The notes under the pieces: generated by a model
Told to the model about the DNA's origin: nothing
Seen by the model: the letters and a program-made list of their open reading frames with translations, nothing else
The model's database searches: none
In this document: in pieces, positions 36,107-47,074 of the stretch
How positions within the stretch are numbered: position 1 is the stretch's first letter
How the letters are laid out: each line of letters opens with the position of its first letter
Program-made: the position numbers and the translations under genes
From: an uncultured Cytophagales bacterium
GTDB taxonomy: Bacteria; Bacteroidota; Bacteroidia; Cytophagales; Cyclobacteriaceae
Assembly (NCBI GenBank): GCA_913057175.1
Contig: CAJXNP010000017.1
Coordinates: forward strand, 62,001 to 126,000
Length of the DNA stretch: 64,000 nt
Reading direction: 5' to 3'

Positions 36107-37285
36107 ATGACTAAAGTAAGAGTTTTGGTTGGCACTCAAAAAGGAGCTTTCATCCTCTCATCTGATGGCAAAAGAGAAAAATGGGATGTCAGCGGACCGC
36201 ATTTTGCCGGATGGGAAATGTACCACCTGAAAGGATCAACTGTCGATCCGGATGTCATATATGCTTCACAATCAAGCAGCTGGTTTGGCCAGCTGATCCA
36301 GAAGTCGAATGATGGAGGTAAGACCTGGTCTACTCCCGGTGGCGAGAAGATGCCCGATCCTTATGATCCGCCGGGTGGCATGAGCAATAAATTTGTTTAC
36401 GACACTTCCGATAAAACAGGTGCGCCCCTTACCACCCACCAATGGTATGATGGTACCCAACGTCCGTGGGAGTTTAAACGAATCTGGCACCTGGAGCCTT
36501 CCCTGACAGATCCCGATGTGGTGTATGCCGGGGCGGAGGATGCGGCGCTTTTCCGGACGACCGATGGAGCTAAATCCTGGCAGGAACTATCCGGTTTACG
36601 CGGACACGTTTCCGGCCCTCAGTGGCAGCCTGGAGCAGGAGGGATGTGCCTGCATACCATTTTGCTAGATCCACAAAACCCTAATAGAATTTACATAGCC
36701 ATTTCTGCGGCAGGTGCTTTTCGTACCGACGACGGGGGAAATACCTGGAAGCCTATTAACAGAGGGCTAAGATCAGAATATATCCCAGACCAGGATGCAG
36801 AAGTGGGACATTGCGTACACAGAATTGCCTTTCATCCATCCAACCCTGATGTGCTCTTCATGCAGAAGCACTGGGACGTAATGCGAAGTGACAATGCGGG
36901 CGATCTTTGGACAGAAGTGAGTGGCAACCTGCCGACTGATTTTGGATTTGTGGTCGACGTCCATGCCCACGAACCGGAAACCGTTTATGTGATTCCGATC
37001 AAGAGCGATGCCGAACATTATCCACTCGATGGAAAGCTTCAGGTATATCGTAGTCGCACCGGAGGAAATGAATGGGAAGCTTTGACAAAAGGACTCCCTC
37101 AAAGCAATTGCTACGTGAATGTTCTACGTGATGCAATGGCCATTGATACGCTGGATTCTTGTGGAGTGTATTTTGGCACAACGGGCGGACAGGTATATTG
37201 CTCATCCGATTCAGGTGATAGCTGGAATGCAATTGTCAGAGACCTTCCCAAAGTTCTTTCTGTAGAAGTTCAGACGATTAATTAA
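36107..37285 (+). CDS. BNR/YVTN-repeat beta-propeller protein (exo-alpha-sialidase-like)
   Basis: A 392-aa protein with no signal peptide, so probably cytoplasmic. It contains repeated Asp-box motifs: [50 protein letters not shown] and [10 protein letters not shown], spread through the whole length and giving a six- or seven-bladed propeller. Such proteins are often annotated as sialidases or glycosyl hydrolases by fold only; no catalytic Arg triad is obvious. It is followed after 3 bp by a MoaD/ThiS-like gene, suggesting a functional pair. Confidence 0.78.
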   Translation: MTKVRVLVGTQKGAFILSSDGKREKWDVSGPHFAGWEMYHLKGSTVDPDVIYASQSSSWFGQLIQKSNDGGKTWSTPGGEKMPDPYDPPGGMSNKFVYDTSDKTGAPLTTHQWYDGTQRPWEFKRIWHLEPSLTDPDVVYAGAEDAALFRTTDGAKSWQELSGLRGHVSGPQWQPGAGGMCLHTILLDPQNPNRIYIAISAAGAFRTDDGGNTWKPINRGLRSEYIPDQDAEVGHCVHRIAFHPSNPDVLFMQKHWDVMRSDNAGDLWTEVSGNLPTDFGFVVDVHAHEPETVYVIPIKSDAEHYPLDGKLQVYRSRTGGNEWEALTKGLPQSNCYVNVLRDAMAIDTLDSCGVYFGTTGGQVYCSSDSGDSWNAIVRDLPKVLSVEVQTIN

Positions 37286-37288
37286 GTT

Positions 37289-37585
37289 ATGGTTCGGGTT
37301 AAGCTACCGTTCCCTCTCAGAAGTCTGGCACAGGTTGGTTCTGAAGTGCAACTCGAAGTAAAAGGAGATGTCACGCAACGATCGGTTCTGGATGCATTGG
37401 AAGAAAGCTATCCCATGCTGAAAGGAACGATTCGCGATCACGTAACAAAGAAGCGCCGGGCTTTCCTGCGTTTCTTCGCCTGTGAGGAAGACCTTTCCCA
37501 TGAATCACCGGATGCACTTCTGCCGGAAGAAGTAGCGTCAGGAAAGGAGCCTTATTTTATTGTAGGGGCGATAGCGGGAGGGTAA
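37289..37585 (+). CDS. MoaD/ThiS-like ubiquitin-fold protein
   Basis: A 98-aa beta-grasp protein that starts [23 protein letters not shown] and ends in IVGAIAGG. The terminal Gly-Gly is the mark of MoaD and ThiS sulfur carriers, which are adenylated and thiocarboxylated at that Gly. The middle ([19 protein letters not shown]) is the helix typical of the fold. No moaE, thiG, E1-like or cysteine-biosynthesis gene is next to it; instead it is 3 bp after the BNR-propeller gene. It may donate sulfur or be conjugated, but the target is unknown. Confidence 0.8.
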   Translation: MVRVKLPFPLRSLAQVGSEVQLEVKGDVTQRSVLDALEESYPMLKGTIRDHVTKKRRAFLRFFACEEDLSHESPDALLPEEVASGKEPYFIVGAIAGG

Positions 37586-37766
37586 GATCCGGCCTGTCGT
37601 TAGCGTGAACGTCCCAGTTCGTATTCATGCATGGCAAGTTGAAACCTTGTCTTATCATCCCCACAAGTTACGCTTCGCTAAACTCATGGGGGTATATGAA
37701 AAATTTTTCCAATATCACCGCATTGATCAATCAATTCTACTCGCTAAATTCGCGCACTTTTTTTGT

Positions 37767-38372
37767 ATGTCAATAAAACGTAAAGTGAAGGCTGTAGAAA
37801 GGGTTTTCAAAAGCCTTGATGAAGAGATTAACCGGCTGAAAGCAAAAACAGGATTGCATTGTTTAACAGGGTGCGGAATGTGCTGCACTAAGCCAGACAT
37901 CGAAGCCAGTCCACTTGAATTCCTTCCCCTGGCATTTGAATGGTTTCAGAATGGCCAGGCAATGGAGAAACTTGAGTTTCTTCAGCAAAACTATTCGCCT
38001 ATCTGTGTCAGTTATGCTCCACTATCCCTCATTGATCAGACTTCGGGAAGTTGTGGGACTTATCTTAATCGTGGTCTTATTTGTCGCTTGTTTGGGTATG
38101 GGGCAACCAGGGATAAAAATGGTGAGTTGAAATTAGTTACTTGTAAACTTATCAAGGAGGATCAACCTGGTGGATACGCGACAGCTCATCAGCTTATTCA
38201 TCAAAAGGAGTACATACCTGTTTTCAGCGATTATTACAAAAAGCTTTTTCAGATCGATTTTAAGTTGGCTAATCAGGTTTATCCTATCAACAAAGCTATT
38301 CAGGTTGCACTGGAAGAAATCCTGCATTACTATGCATACCGGCCTTTTTCTCCTATAAAAAAAACCGGTTGA
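37767..38372 (+). CDS. YkgJ-type cysteine-cluster protein
   Basis: A 201-aa cytoplasmic protein with the Cys pattern of the YkgJ family: HCLTGCGMCCTKPDIEASPLEF near residues 32-53, then SGSCGTYLNRGLICRLFGYG and VTCKLI. Such clusters probably bind a metal or an Fe-S centre. I use ATG 37767; the frame extends upstream to a GTG at 37605, but the added 54 residues look random. The 181-bp gap after the MoaD-like gene probably holds its promoter. Confidence 0.75.
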   Translation: MSIKRKVKAVERVFKSLDEEINRLKAKTGLHCLTGCGMCCTKPDIEASPLEFLPLAFEWFQNGQAMEKLEFLQQNYSPICVSYAPLSLIDQTSGSCGTYLNRGLICRLFGYGATRDKNGELKLVTCKLIKEDQPGGYATAHQLIHQKEYIPVFSDYYKKLFQIDFKLANQVYPINKAIQVALEEILHYYAYRPFSPIKKTG

Positions 38373-38591
38373 TGAATTATCAAGCAAAATTTCTGGGGAA
38401 TCATGAAGCTATCTCATAGAAAACTCAATTATCAAAATACAACAACAAATAAATATCAATTTACAATGATCAGATTGTCAAACATGTGGACATGAGTTTT
38501 CACTATTGTAATATATTTGATATTTGAGCGATTGCATTTTAGAGTTTTTATAAACACTTCTCCACAGTTTTTTGGATTGATCCTTGATGAC

Positions 38592-40487
38592 TTAATTGAT
38601 AACTGTTGTATCTCCTTTGAGGTATTTATCAAGGAAAACGAGAATTTGTCCATACCCTTCAATTTCGTTTTCTTTTTTAACAAATCCGTGTCCTTCGTCT
38701 TCGAAAACAAGGTATTCTACAGGCACGTTGTTTTTCTTAACCGCTTCTACAATCTCATCAGATTCAACCTGAAGTACCCTGGGGTCATTGGCTCCCTGTA
38801 GCACAAGAATGGGGTTTTTTACATTTCCGGCATGAAAAAGGGGCGATATATTATACAGTCGAACCGAATCTTCAGAAAAAGGATCGCCCAACTCCGCATA
38901 CAACGCTTCCCTGAATGACTCCCAATACGGAGGAATGGACTTGAGTGTCCGGAGCCAGTTCGTTACACCAAAAATATTAACCCCAACTTCAAATTCGTCT
39001 GGTGTAAAGGTCATGGCCGCCATGGTCATGTATCCTCCGTAGCTTCCTCCGATAATACCAATTTGGTCGGGGTTGATATATTCCTGATCCTGAAGCCACT
39101 TTTTACCCCAAACGCAGTCTTTCAGATCTTCTTCCCCATGGTGTAAATCATCCATCTTGTAGAAGGTTTTACCATATCCACTACTTCCCCGGTTATTTAC
39201 TGCTAGAACTGCATAGCCATTATTAACAAGAAATTGGATCAGCGCAAAATAACCAACTCGCGACTGTCCGCCAGGCCCACCATGCACCCAAACCAACGCT
39301 GGAACCTGATTATCCTTTGAAGCTACTTTCGGCTTATAATAAATGGCGGGTATTTCAAGGCCGTCAAATGATTTGTACCGGATCACCTCAGCTGCTACCA
39401 GGTCTTCCGGATTAATATCCTTATTTAAACTTTCAGTGAGTTTTTTGAGATTTTTTGTTTCAAGGTTATAGATGTAAATATTGTTTGGAGCCTTGGATGT
39501 ACCAATGGTCAATCGCATCAGATTTTCACTTTCAGAAATATTGATGCCGGTCACATCTCCATCTGGAATTTCCGGAAAATTAACTGAATCTTCAGAAACA
39601 TTGTCATAGATGTAAAGCTTGTTTTTGCCATCTTCGTTAATGGCGGTAATTCTATACCTATCATTTTCACTCAGGTAGCTGTACATCACGTCCCAATTCG
39701 TTTCATAAAGAGTGTTTCTCTCTCCTGTAGCTATCTCGTATTGAATGAGATAGGCGAATTCTTTCCCCGCATTGGTGATATAATAAAAATACTGATCGTC
39801 TTTGCTGAATCCTGAGCCACTATATTCAGCGGGCTCTTCGGATATTTCAGTCATTTTCTGTTTCGTACGATCATACAGGTATAATTTGTTTTCACTTGTC
39901 GTAATGGTTTTTGTTAATGCAAAGTAATTCTCATCATGGGAAATGCCTGAAATATCCAGGCCTTCATCATTTTGATAGATCAATTCCGGCTCCCATGTCT
40001 CAATGTCCATTTTATACAGATCAAAAAATTGAGGATCTCTTTTGTTGGATATGTAGAACATCGATTGATTGTCATCGCTCCAACCGGCGAAGTGGGCTTT
40101 TTCATTCTCTCCGGGTGTTAGATCGACAGAAGTAGAGTCATCTTTTAATAAGTAAATGTGGTTGATCTCGTTTCCCCCCTTATCGGCCGAATAAATGATC
40201 TGGTCTGTTCCTGGCACATAATCTATGGCAAAGAAGGATTCGGTGTCCGAATGGGTTAATTGATCTTTTGAACCATTCGCAATGTTGATTTCAAAAGCGT
40301 TAAATATTCCCGTTTCGTCGCTGCTTATCAATAGCTTGGTTTCATCTTTTGAAAAATTCCCACCTCCAAACCTAATGTTTTGGTAAAACTCTTCAATGCT
40401 GTAATTTTCAGGTGGTTGTTGTTCTTGCTGTTGGTTACATGCAATAAAAAAAGTGGTGATGATAGAGTAGAACAATAACTTTTTCAT
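38592..40487 (-). CDS. S9 family prolyl oligopeptidase-like lipoprotein
   Basis: A 631-aa extracytoplasmic serine peptidase. The lipobox IACNQ puts lipidated Cys at about residue 17. The N-terminal ~370 residues are a WD40/TolB-like propeller (LISSDETGIFNAFEIN, WSDDNQSMFYISNKRDPQFFDLY and more). The alpha/beta hydrolase follows with the nucleophile in GIIGGSYGGYMTMA, the Asp in QGANDPRVLQVESDE and the His in FEDEGHGF. Members cleave short proline-containing or N-acylated peptides. It stands alone and is convergent with the YkgJ-like gene. Confidence 0.88.
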   Translation of the reverse strand: MKKLLFYSIITTFFIACNQQQEQQPPENYSIEEFYQNIRFGGGNFSKDETKLLISSDETGIFNAFEINIANGSKDQLTHSDTESFFAIDYVPGTDQIIYSADKGGNEINHIYLLKDDSTSVDLTPGENEKAHFAGWSDDNQSMFYISNKRDPQFFDLYKMDIETWEPELIYQNDEGLDISGISHDENYFALTKTITTSENKLYLYDRTKQKMTEISEEPAEYSGSGFSKDDQYFYYITNAGKEFAYLIQYEIATGERNTLYETNWDVMYSYLSENDRYRITAINEDGKNKLYIYDNVSEDSVNFPEIPDGDVTGINISESENLMRLTIGTSKAPNNIYIYNLETKNLKKLTESLNKDINPEDLVAAEVIRYKSFDGLEIPAIYYKPKVASKDNQVPALVWVHGGPGGQSRVGYFALIQFLVNNGYAVLAVNNRGSSGYGKTFYKMDDLHHGEEDLKDCVWGKKWLQDQEYINPDQIGIIGGSYGGYMTMAAMTFTPDEFEVGVNIFGVTNWLRTLKSIPPYWESFREALYAELGDPFSEDSVRLYNISPLFHAGNVKNPILVLQGANDPRVLQVESDEIVEAVKKNNVPVEYLVFEDEGHGFVKKENEIEGYGQILVFLDKYLKGDTTVIN

Positions 40488-40590
40488 GGGTATAAATTTA
40501 GATCCAGGGATATGTTAATTATATCAAAAACTGATAACTTTTATTTGATTTTACCTATTAGATGTGGATAAATCTGAAAAGTTGCATTTT

Positions 40591-40971
40591 TTATAAATTC
40601 TCTATTTTTGCCAGCGCCCGCCAGACCAATTTCCATTTTTCATTTTCCCTGACCATCGTCCAAAATTCTGTTCCCTTTTCCTTATAATTTTCATTTTTCA
40701 TCCGGTATTCAATGTCATAGTCCATGATAACCATTGCCGTATGATCCCATACATGTATTTTCTTGTTCTCCACTTCAAATTTCTTTGTAACGGCATTGTT
40801 GGAATAGTCCTCAATGGTCTGAAGGCACCGCTCCTTACCCTTTATTTCCGTTTTTAAATCCGGAGCAACAAAGATAATTTGATCGTGAAGAAGGGAGGTG
40901 AGTTTGATGAGGTCGCCTTTTGTCCAACAGTCATGAAATTGCTTGATGAAGGCATCAATTTGAGGATTCAT
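40591..40971 (-). CDS. SnoaL-like / DUF4440 protein
   Basis: A 126-aa protein of the NTF2-like fold without signal peptide. It has the pattern INAFIKQFHDCW-like start, LTSLLHDQIIFVAPD, then VWDHTAMVIMDYDIEYRM and GTEFWTMVRENEKWKLVWRALAKI. It is distantly similar to the secreted SnoaL-like protein at 3.2 kb. The function is unknown. It lies divergently from the tetR-type gene with 199 bp between them, which holds the first GTACTAATTAGTA site. Confidence 0.75.
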   Translation of the reverse strand: MNPQIDAFIKQFHDCWTKGDLIKLTSLLHDQIIFVAPDLKTEIKGKERCLQTIEDYSNNAVTKKFEVENKKIHVWDHTAMVIMDYDIEYRMKNENYKEKGTEFWTMVRENEKWKLVWRALAKIENL

Positions 40972-41125
40972 TCTAAAGGGTTTTTTGTAATTATCTAATT
41001 CTCGTTAAGTAATAAATATTTAACGGTTCTAACCTGTTATTCGATCTTGATAATTTAAAATAATATTTGATAAAAGGGATTTGTGAAGACATAATTTTTA
41101 ACAAAGTATGCAGGATGTTTTATTT

Positions 41126-41141
41126 TGTACTAATTAGTAAA
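41126..41141. promoter_or_regulatory. operator-like TGTACTAATTAGTAAA upstream of tetR
   Basis: It differs from the perfect palindrome at 41773 only in the last two bases. It lies where the -33 region of the tetR promoter would be, ahead of the TAACTTTG box, so the TetR protein probably represses its own gene. Confidence 0.65.
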
Positions 41142-41158
41142 AAATTACATTTATTGTT

Positions 41159-41166
41159 TAACTTTG
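41159..41166 (+). promoter_or_regulatory. candidate -7 box TAACTTTG of tetR
   Basis: It is an exact TAnnTTTG match and ends 4 bp before the ATG at 41171, which implies an almost leaderless tetR message. A clear -33 TTG is not seen. Confidence 0.4.
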
Positions 41167-41170
41167 TTCC

Positions 41171-41755
41171 ATGGCCGGACGACCCAGACAGTTTGATGAA
41201 GAGGATGTGATCCATAAAGCGATGAATGTTTTTTGGAGAAAAGGCTATGAAGCGTCTTCCTCGGATGAACTCCTCCAGGCAATGGGAATGGGGAAAGGAA
41301 GTTTCTACCTGCATTTCAGGGATGGAAAGAAGGAGCTGTTCAGGAGGACTATGGAACAGCGATCGACAAAAGCCATGCAGCGACTGCAGAAGCGACTTCA
41401 GGAATCACCTGATAAGGTTGGAGTGATCAGGTCTATTTTTTTCGAACGACTGGAAGCCGATGATCTTTCCAGGGAACAAGGATGTTATTTTGGGAATGCC
41501 ATCGTGGAAATGTCTCATCTTGATGATGAAATGAAAAAACTGGCGGCATTTTACCTCGGAAAGCTGGAGAAGATCTTTGAAGAAGTAGTGGATGAGGCCC
41601 AAAAGGAGGAGAAGATTGTTTCAAAAAAATCACCAAAATTTATAGCCAGGCATCTGATAAATACGTGGAATGGAATGAACATCACAAAGAGAATGAATAA
41701 TAACATGAAAGATTTGAGAAATGTGATCGAAATGAACCTGGAAATACTGGATTAA
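41171..41755 (+). CDS. TetR/AcrR family transcriptional regulator
   Basis: A 194-aa repressor. The N-terminal helix-turn-helix reads MAGRPRQFDEEDVIHKAMNVFWRKGYEASSSDELLQAMGMGKGSFYLHFRDGKKELFRRTM, a strong TetR signature. The ligand domain contains FFERLEADDLSREQGCYFGNAIVEMSHLDDEMKKLAAFYL, a C-terminal pattern common in the AcuR/NemR-like subgroup with a Cys that can sense electrophiles. The operator GTACTAATTAGTAC lies before it and again between it and gap, so it probably controls both. Confidence 0.9.
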   Translation: MAGRPRQFDEEDVIHKAMNVFWRKGYEASSSDELLQAMGMGKGSFYLHFRDGKKELFRRTMEQRSTKAMQRLQKRLQESPDKVGVIRSIFFERLEADDLSREQGCYFGNAIVEMSHLDDEMKKLAAFYLGKLEKIFEEVVDEAQKEEKIVSKKSPKFIARHLINTWNGMNITKRMNNNMKDLRNVIEMNLEILD

Positions 41756-41772
41756 AAAATTTTAAACAATTA

Positions 41773-41788
41773 TGTACTAATTAGTACA
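41773..41788. promoter_or_regulatory. perfect 16-bp operator TGTACTAATTAGTACA before gap
   Basis: It is fully self-complementary, 28 bp before the gap ATG and 17 bp after the tetR stop. It shares 14 of its 16 bases with the site upstream of tetR (41126). The two copies flanking one TetR gene make it the likely binding site. Confidence 0.72.
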
Positions 41789-41798
41789 ATATTATTAA

Positions 41799-42818
<1,020 letters not shown>

Positions 42819-42862
42819 ATCGTAAAAGAAGCTGTCTAAAAGTAGAAAATAATGTCATTAGA

Positions 42863-42911
42863 AACTTGTTTCAGGATCGTTTGCTAGATTATACCGATCC
42901 TGAAACAAGTT
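42863..42911. terminator. 17-bp perfect inverted repeat between convergent genes
   Basis: AACTTGTTTCAGGATCG (42863-42879) and its complement (42895-42911) flank a 15-nt loop. It sits between gap and the oppositely directed antiporter gene and could terminate both. There is no clear T tract, and the words CCTGAAACAAGTTCAGGATG resemble a dispersed intergenic repeat of Bacteroidota. Confidence 0.55.
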
Positions 42912-42989
42912 CAGGATGACTAAATATTGAAATGGCTTCTTTCACTTACGTTTTTCTTAAATTTTTATGAATTAAAAGATCATTCAATT

Positions 42990-43946
42990 CTACACCTCCT
43001 TTCCAATCAGATAGACAACATATGCGATGTAGATAATTAACAGGACAATGGCCTCCCATCTGTCCAGTTTCTTCTTCTGGCCGGTAAACATGGCAATGAA
43101 AAGAAATAGCGTTCCCCCAGCCAGTAGGTAGAGGTCGTTATTGAAAACTGTTTCATAGCCAATTGGTTGGATCAATGCGCTTACGGCGAGGATAAAAAAG
43201 ATGTTGAAAATATTCGATCCGATAATATTCCCTACAGCAATGTCATTGTTCTTTTTAATGGCGGCAACTACTGATGTTGCCAGTTCAGGGAGGGATGTAC
43301 CAACTGCAACAATGGTTAACCCAATGATTTTTTCACTAATGCCAAGGGTGGTGGCCATTTCCACCGCACTGGTCACTACGAGTCTTCCGCCAATGATCAA
43401 CCCGATCAATCCACCAATGATAAAGCCCCAGATTTTCAGTATACCGTAATTTTTCTGAGTGGATTCTATCTCATTCTTATCACTTTTAAGTTGTTTGTAG
43501 ACATAAAAAAGAAACAGTGCAAACATGGCCAATAGAATAAATCCATCTACCCGAGTCATTACATGGCTATCCTGATCGAAGAAATCATTGGCCATGATAA
43601 ATAGAAAAACAATCGCAATAAATGAAATGGGAATTTCTTTCCAAACCGTGCTTGACTGAACAATAAGAGGTGTGATCATCCCGGCAATGCCCAGAATAAT
43701 AAAGAGGTTGAAATTGTTACTGCCGATGACATTCCCAAATACAATATCCTGATGATTCTGGAAAGAAGCATAGGTGTTGACAACAAATTCCGGTGCAGAA
43801 GTTCCAAATGAAACGATGGTCAGTCCGATCGCCAGATCAGAAACTTTGTATTTTCTTGCCAACTCTGAAGCCCCATTTACAAGAAAGTCAGCTCCTTTAA
43901 TAAGCAGACCCAATCCCAAAATCAAAAGTAAGATTTCAATTATCAC
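42990..43946 (-). CDS. calcium/sodium antiporter (CaCA family, YrbG-like)
   Basis: A 318-aa inner-membrane exchanger with about ten spans and the two alpha-repeats of the CaCA family: GLTIVSFGTSAPEFVVNTYAS with FGNVIGSNNFNLFIILG, and GLTIVAVGTSLPELATSVVAA with VGNIIGSNIFNIFFILA. The Glu in SAPE and LPE is the ion-binding residue. It is expected to export Ca2+ in exchange for Na+ or H+. It stands alone. Confidence 0.92.
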   Translation of the reverse strand: MIIEILLLILGLGLLIKGADFLVNGASELARKYKVSDLAIGLTIVSFGTSAPEFVVNTYASFQNHQDIVFGNVIGSNNFNLFIILGIAGMITPLIVQSSTVWKEIPISFIAIVFLFIMANDFFDQDSHVMTRVDGFILLAMFALFLFYVYKQLKSDKNEIESTQKNYGILKIWGFIIGGLIGLIIGGRLVVTSAVEMATTLGISEKIIGLTIVAVGTSLPELATSVVAAIKKNNDIAVGNIIGSNIFNIFFILAVSALIQPIGYETVFNNDLYLLAGGTLFLFIAMFTGQKKKLDRWEAIVLLIIYIAYVVYLIGKEV

Positions 43947-44105
43947 GAGAAGACCTATTCATTCCTGCGAAAGTTTAGTCAAATTATGATCATTTCAAAT
44001 AATCGGAAGAAATAATTTTAAAAGCAGCTATTTAACAGGATTCAAAAAATTTTTCACCAGTTTTATTCATAAATTATTATTAGAATCAACATCCTGTCAA
44101 GAAGA

Positions 44106-46859
44106 ATGAATAAACATTTATTGCTTGAATTAATCTATGGGCTCATATTATTAACCATATTTTCGTGTTCAAATCAAGAAGAGAAAAGTTATAAAATTGG
44201 ATTCTCCCAATGCGTAACAGAAGATGCCTGGCGAAAGCAAATGCACGAGGAAATGTATCGGGAGCTTTCCTTTCATCCCAACCTTGAATTGACCATACTG
44301 GATGCGAAAAGTAATAATGAAACTCAGGTCAGCCAGATTAATGACCTCATAGAAAGTGGGATTGACCTATTGATCGTTTCACCAAATGAAGCTGACCCGA
44401 TCACTCCTGCAGTTGAAAAAGCTTTCAATAACGGTATTCCCGTAATTGTCATCGATCGACGAACCTCCTCAGACTTGTATTCTGCCTACGTTGGTGCGGA
44501 TAACCTGGTTATCGGCCAGATAGCCGGGCATTATATCAAAAACCTGAATTTAGATAGCTTGAAAATTGCTGAAATATGGGGATTGGTTGGGTCGACACCC
44601 GCCATTTCACGTCATCGCGGATTGGTGGAAGGGATCAATGATTCTTCTGTGAATATTCTTCCTGTTTATGCGGATTGGACAAAATCTGATGCCAGAAGAA
44701 AGTTTAAAGAAAAATTGGCTGAGCATCCGGATATCAATGTGGTCTTTGCTCATAACGATTCTATGGCGCTTGGAGCTTATGAAGTTGCAAGGGATTTTGG
44801 GATGGCAGAAAACATTAAGATTTTAGGGGTAGATGCCTTGCCTGGTGATAGTTTAGGGGTGGATCTTGTAAACAAAGGAATTCTTGTTGCCACCTTCATG
44901 TATCCGACCGGAGGAGATGAGGCCATTGATATTGCTCATAAAATTCTTAATGGTCAGGCATTCATCAAAGAAAATATTCTGCCCACTACCATCGTGGATT
45001 CAACCAATGTGAGAATTGTACAAATGCAGAACGATGAGATCATTTCTAATCAAAAAGATATAACACAACAACAAGAAAGGATCAGCGAGCAGGTTCGCAT
45101 TTATAAAAATCAACGTATTTTATTGATCATACTATCCATAAGTCTCACGGCCAGTTTATTGCTCGCTGCATATGCCATTTATACGCTGGTAGAAAAACAG
45201 AAAATAAATCGGGATCTGAAGGAAAAAAATACCAAAATCCAACAGCAGAAAGAAGAAATAGAAGTGTTTGCCAATAAATACGAGGAAGCTACAAAAGCCA
45301 AATTCCAGTTTTTTACCAATCTTTCACACGAAATTCGGACGCCGTTGACGCTTATTCTCGGGCCGGTCGATCATTTGCTAAGCCAGGATAAATTTAAGCT
45401 GGACAAAAGCAGCAGCGAGGAATTGCAGTTGGTCAAAAAAAATGCATACCGTCTGCTTAGGTTAATCAATCAGCTCATGGATTTCAGGAAGATCGAAAAC
45501 AATAAAATGAAGTTGAAGGTTTCGGAAAATAATATTGTGGCGTACCTGAAAGAGATCAAGCAATCATTTGACCACGTGGCAGAAGAGAAAAAGATTGATT
45601 ATACATTCAGGTTTGACAAAGAATATATCCCCGTTTATTTTGATGTTTACCTTTTTGATAAAACAATTTTCAACTTGCTTTCCAATGCATTCAAGTTTAC
45701 TAAAAAACAAGGATATGTTCATTTGTCCATAAAAGATTCGATAGAAGAGGTGATCATAACAGTAGACGATAATGGCAGGGGTATGGATAAATATCATCTG
45801 AATCACGTATTTGACAGGTTTTACCAGGGAGAACAGAAACTTGCTTTGGGCACAGGGCTAGGACTATCTTTTACGAATGAAATTGTCAACCTGCATCATG
45901 GAAAAATCACCGTTGAAAGCGAATTGAATTTAGGCACGAAGTTCGTTATTCAGCTAAAAAAGGGAAAGGATCATTTTTCGAACGGCGAATTGTCGGATAC
46001 ACAATCTTTTGACTTTATTCAGGAAGAAAGCAAGATCTATACGGAAGAGTTAGTCAAGATAACAGAAAGGGAAAATACGATTGAAGTGATTGATAATGAT
46101 AAACCATCAATCGTTCTTATTGAAGACAATTCTGATGTAGTGAATATGCTGGAAAAAGCCTTAGCGGAGAACTATCAGGTTTTTAGTTATTCGGATGGTG
46201 AGAGCGGAATAAGTGGAACCCTCGAAAAACTACCGGATATTGTCATCAGCGATGTGATGATGCCGGGAGGCGATGGAATTTCGATCACTAAAAAGCTTAA
46301 AGCTGATTACAGGACATCACATATCCCGGTCATTTTATTAACTGCCAGGTCACAGGAAGAACACAAAATAACCGGATTGAAATCAGGAGCCGATGCTTAC
46401 ATTACCAAGCCCTTTAACATGGATGTTTTGAATGAAAATATAGCTTCCCTCATAAAAAACCGTGAATTGATGAAATCTCATTTCCAAAAGACCGAGATTA
46501 AATCTACGGAGGTTTATACATCAGAAAGTCTTGAAGAAAAATTTCTCAAAAAGTTCAAGTCAATCGTCAAGGAAAATTTAGGCAATCCTGATTTTGGTGT
46601 AAAGGATATTTGCTATGAATTGGGTTTCTCAAGGGTGCAATTGTACCGAAAGGTAAAGGCGCTATTAGGCACGAGTGTTCTCGATTACATCAATGATTTG
46701 CGGCTTTCCAAGGCTAAGGAACTCATTCAGAAAAGTGATCTGAATATCTCTGAAATTGCATACGAATCCGGCTTTTCTTCACCCGGATATTTCAGCACTG
46801 CCTTTAGAAACAAGTATCACGTTTCGCCCACTGAGTTCAAGGCCTCCTTAAAACTTTGA
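44106..46859 (+). CDS. hybrid two-component system sensor with sugar-binding periplasmic domain
   Basis: A 917-aa one-protein signalling system. The lipobox-like FSCSN ends the leader, then residues ~30-310 form a LacI/ribose-binding-type periplasmic domain (YKIGFSQCVTEDAWRKQM, GIPVIVIDRRTSSD). One span (ILLIILSISLTASLLLAAYAIYTLV, about 337-361) leads to a coiled coil and a HisKA with His at ~407 (NLSHEIRTPLTLI). HATPase motifs are NAFKFTK, DNGRGMD and GTGLGLSFT. A receiver domain has Asp at about 716 (VISDVMMPGGDG), and an AraC helix-turn-helix ends the protein. This layout matches the fructose sensor BT1754 of Bacteroides. It is upstream of the fructan genes and most likely activates them. 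Confidence 0.9.
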   Translation: MNKHLLLELIYGLILLTIFSCSNQEEKSYKIGFSQCVTEDAWRKQMHEEMYRELSFHPNLELTILDAKSNNETQVSQINDLIESGIDLLIVSPNEADPITPAVEKAFNNGIPVIVIDRRTSSDLYSAYVGADNLVIGQIAGHYIKNLNLDSLKIAEIWGLVGSTPAISRHRGLVEGINDSSVNILPVYADWTKSDARRKFKEKLAEHPDINVVFAHNDSMALGAYEVARDFGMAENIKILGVDALPGDSLGVDLVNKGILVATFMYPTGGDEAIDIAHKILNGQAFIKENILPTTIVDSTNVRIVQMQNDEIISNQKDITQQQERISEQVRIYKNQRILLIILSISLTASLLLAAYAIYTLVEKQKINRDLKEKNTKIQQQKEEIEVFANKYEEATKAKFQFFTNLSHEIRTPLTLILGPVDHLLSQDKFKLDKSSSEELQLVKKNAYRLLRLINQLMDFRKIENNKMKLKVSENNIVAYLKEIKQSFDHVAEEKKIDYTFRFDKEYIPVYFDVYLFDKTIFNLLSNAFKFTKKQGYVHLSIKDSIEEVIITVDDNGRGMDKYHLNHVFDRFYQGEQKLALGTGLGLSFTNEIVNLHHGKITVESELNLGTKFVIQLKKGKDHFSNGELSDTQSFDFIQEESKIYTEELVKITERENTIEVIDNDKPSIVLIEDNSDVVNMLEKALAENYQVFSYSDGESGISGTLEKLPDIVISDVMMPGGDGISITKKLKADYRTSHIPVILLTARSQEEHKITGLKSGADAYITKPFNMDVLNENIASLIKNRELMKSHFQKTEIKSTEVYTSESLEEKFLKKFKSIVKENLGNPDFGVKDICYELGFSRVQLYRKVKALLGTSVLDYINDLRLSKAKELIQKSDLNISEIAYESGFSSPGYFSTAFRNKYHVSPTEFKASLKL

Positions 46860-47074
46860 GTTGAATATAAACCATGAAACAAAATCAGAAGTCTGAAACA
46901 AATTTAAAATTGTCTGAAAGACACTATAGAAATTTTTTCTCATAATTATGGCTTATACTGACGAATTTGTAAATAAAACACTTCTTTCTGTACAATTTTT
47001 AAAGATTTTGAAACTGATCTAAATCATAAGAGTCCATCGACGAACTAAATTTGATTCAACAAAAATTCTAAAAA

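Noticed and set aside
37605-37766. GTG-start extension of the YkgJ-like gene
   Set aside because: The added residues look random, and the Cys-cluster family starts near ATG 37767.
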